Below, piece by piece: positions 6,297 to 6,553 of a stretch of DNA of 6,553 bases (position 1 is its first letter; each line of letters begins with the position of its first letter). The stretch is from an uncultured Dietzia sp. (GTDB taxonomy: Bacteria > Actinomycetota > Actinomycetes > Mycobacteriales > Mycobacteriaceae). The stretch covers positions 1-6,553 of the forward strand of contig CAMNYG010000077.1 in the NCBI GenBank assembly GCA_946570335.1, read 5' to 3'. The position numbers and the translations under genes were made by a program. The notes under the pieces were generated by a model. The model was not told where the DNA came from. It made no database searches and saw only the letters and a list, made by a program, of their open reading frames with translations.

Positions 6297-6553
6297 ACCT
6301 GCAGGTCACGGCATCGGCAGGTCGCGTGGCGGACTGACGACCAAAATCCACAGCGCCGTCGACGGCCGCGGGCGACCGCTGGCGAACGTGGTCACCGGCG
6401 GCCAACGCAACGACGGTGCGATGCTCGAACAGGTGCTCGCCGACATCCACGTTCCCCGCCACGGGCGGGGCCGGCCCCGCACCCGCCCAGACGCGGTGAT
6501 CGCCGACAAGGCGTACTCGTCCGGAACCATCCGCCGCCAGCTCCGCAACCGGG
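6283..6553 (+). CDS. IS5-family transposase orfB (catalytic part), +1 frame, cut by window edge
   Basis: The second transposase frame reads EPAGHGIGRSRGGLTTKIHS from 6295, then GRGRPLANVVTGGQRNDG and ADKAYSSGTIRRQLRNR, the DDE domain of the same protein. The aspartate of ADKAYSS is the expected second catalytic residue; the third (Glu) lies beyond the window. The frame is open from 6169, after a TGA at 6166-6168, but contains no ATG or GTG before 6295. It therefore needs frameshifting from orfA or is orphaned by an indel. The likely crossing is at 6279-6282, where orfA reads CCC followed by C; slipping forward one base gives ...QESP-AAECEPAGHGIGRS. This short piece has no normal start and is easily missed by gene callers. 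Confidence 0.85.

Larger units (their letters stand above)
5830..6553 (+). mobile_element. IS5-family element (IS427-like group), left part only
   Basis: The element's left end is placed at the G of CTAG (5827-5830), where GGGCGTGTCTCC begins; IS427-group elements typically insert at CTAG or TA sites, and the coding similarity to the LuxR domain stops just before this point. The transposase starts 47 bases inside. The right end, its inverted repeat and the second target copy lie beyond 6553, so element length and integrity cannot be judged. The left boundary is inferred from context without the matching right end and could be off by one or two bases. Confidence 0.75.

Noticed and set aside
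6007..6548. Minus-strand ORFs inside the insertion sequence
   Set aside because: They are opposite the transposase frames, Arg/Ser-rich and without recognisable motifs.

Overview
The window is high-GC DNA with dense, short-spaced genes and GTG starts. The protein sequences and gene order point to an actinobacterium of the Mycobacteriales (Mycobacterium, Rhodococcus, Gordonia, Dietzia group); the genus cannot be fixed from sequence alone. From about 1 to 5455 it is a conserved chromosomal neighbourhood. It resembles the M. tuberculosis stretch xseA - Rv1109c - lytB2/ispH - Rv1111c - ychF (recalled gene order), with an AI-2E-family permease gene added between the Rv1111c-type gene and ychF.

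Layout. Positions 1-1182 (minus strand) hold a small Rv1109c-type protein whose stop codon overlaps the GTG start of xseA (exonuclease VII large subunit), which runs off the left edge. Divergent from it across 72 bp is ispH (1255-2238, plus), the last enzyme of the MEP isoprenoid pathway. Converging on ispH are two minus-strand membrane-protein genes, an AI-2E permease (4286-2784) and, 11 bp downstream, a small DUF6542 protein (2772-2284). A hairpin whose loop is the DUF6542 stop codon sits at the convergence point. Divergent from the permease is ychF (4376-5455, plus), an ATP-preferring Obg-family P-loop protein, followed by a strong inverted-repeat terminator.

The right end (about 5506-6553) is accessory DNA. 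It has a stand-alone LuxR/GerE-type helix-turn-helix ORF with no receiver domain, preceded by an imperfect hairpin. An IS5-family element (IS427-like group) begins at a CTAG site and supplies the last six codons of that ORF. The transposase is in two frames: orfA carries the DUF4096-type N-terminus and the first catalytic Asp, and orfB is in the +1 frame, carries the second Asp and runs off the right edge. The junction contains a CCC-C run that could support +1 frameshifting, or could be a disabling indel.

ispH and ychF both have a TANNNT -10 motif placed so that transcription could start at or next to the start codon, suggesting leaderless mRNAs. I see no RNA gene, CRISPR array or obvious undescribed multi-gene system. 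The least explained parts are the LuxR fragment/IS junction, the transposase frame break, and the small conserved proteins of unknown role.
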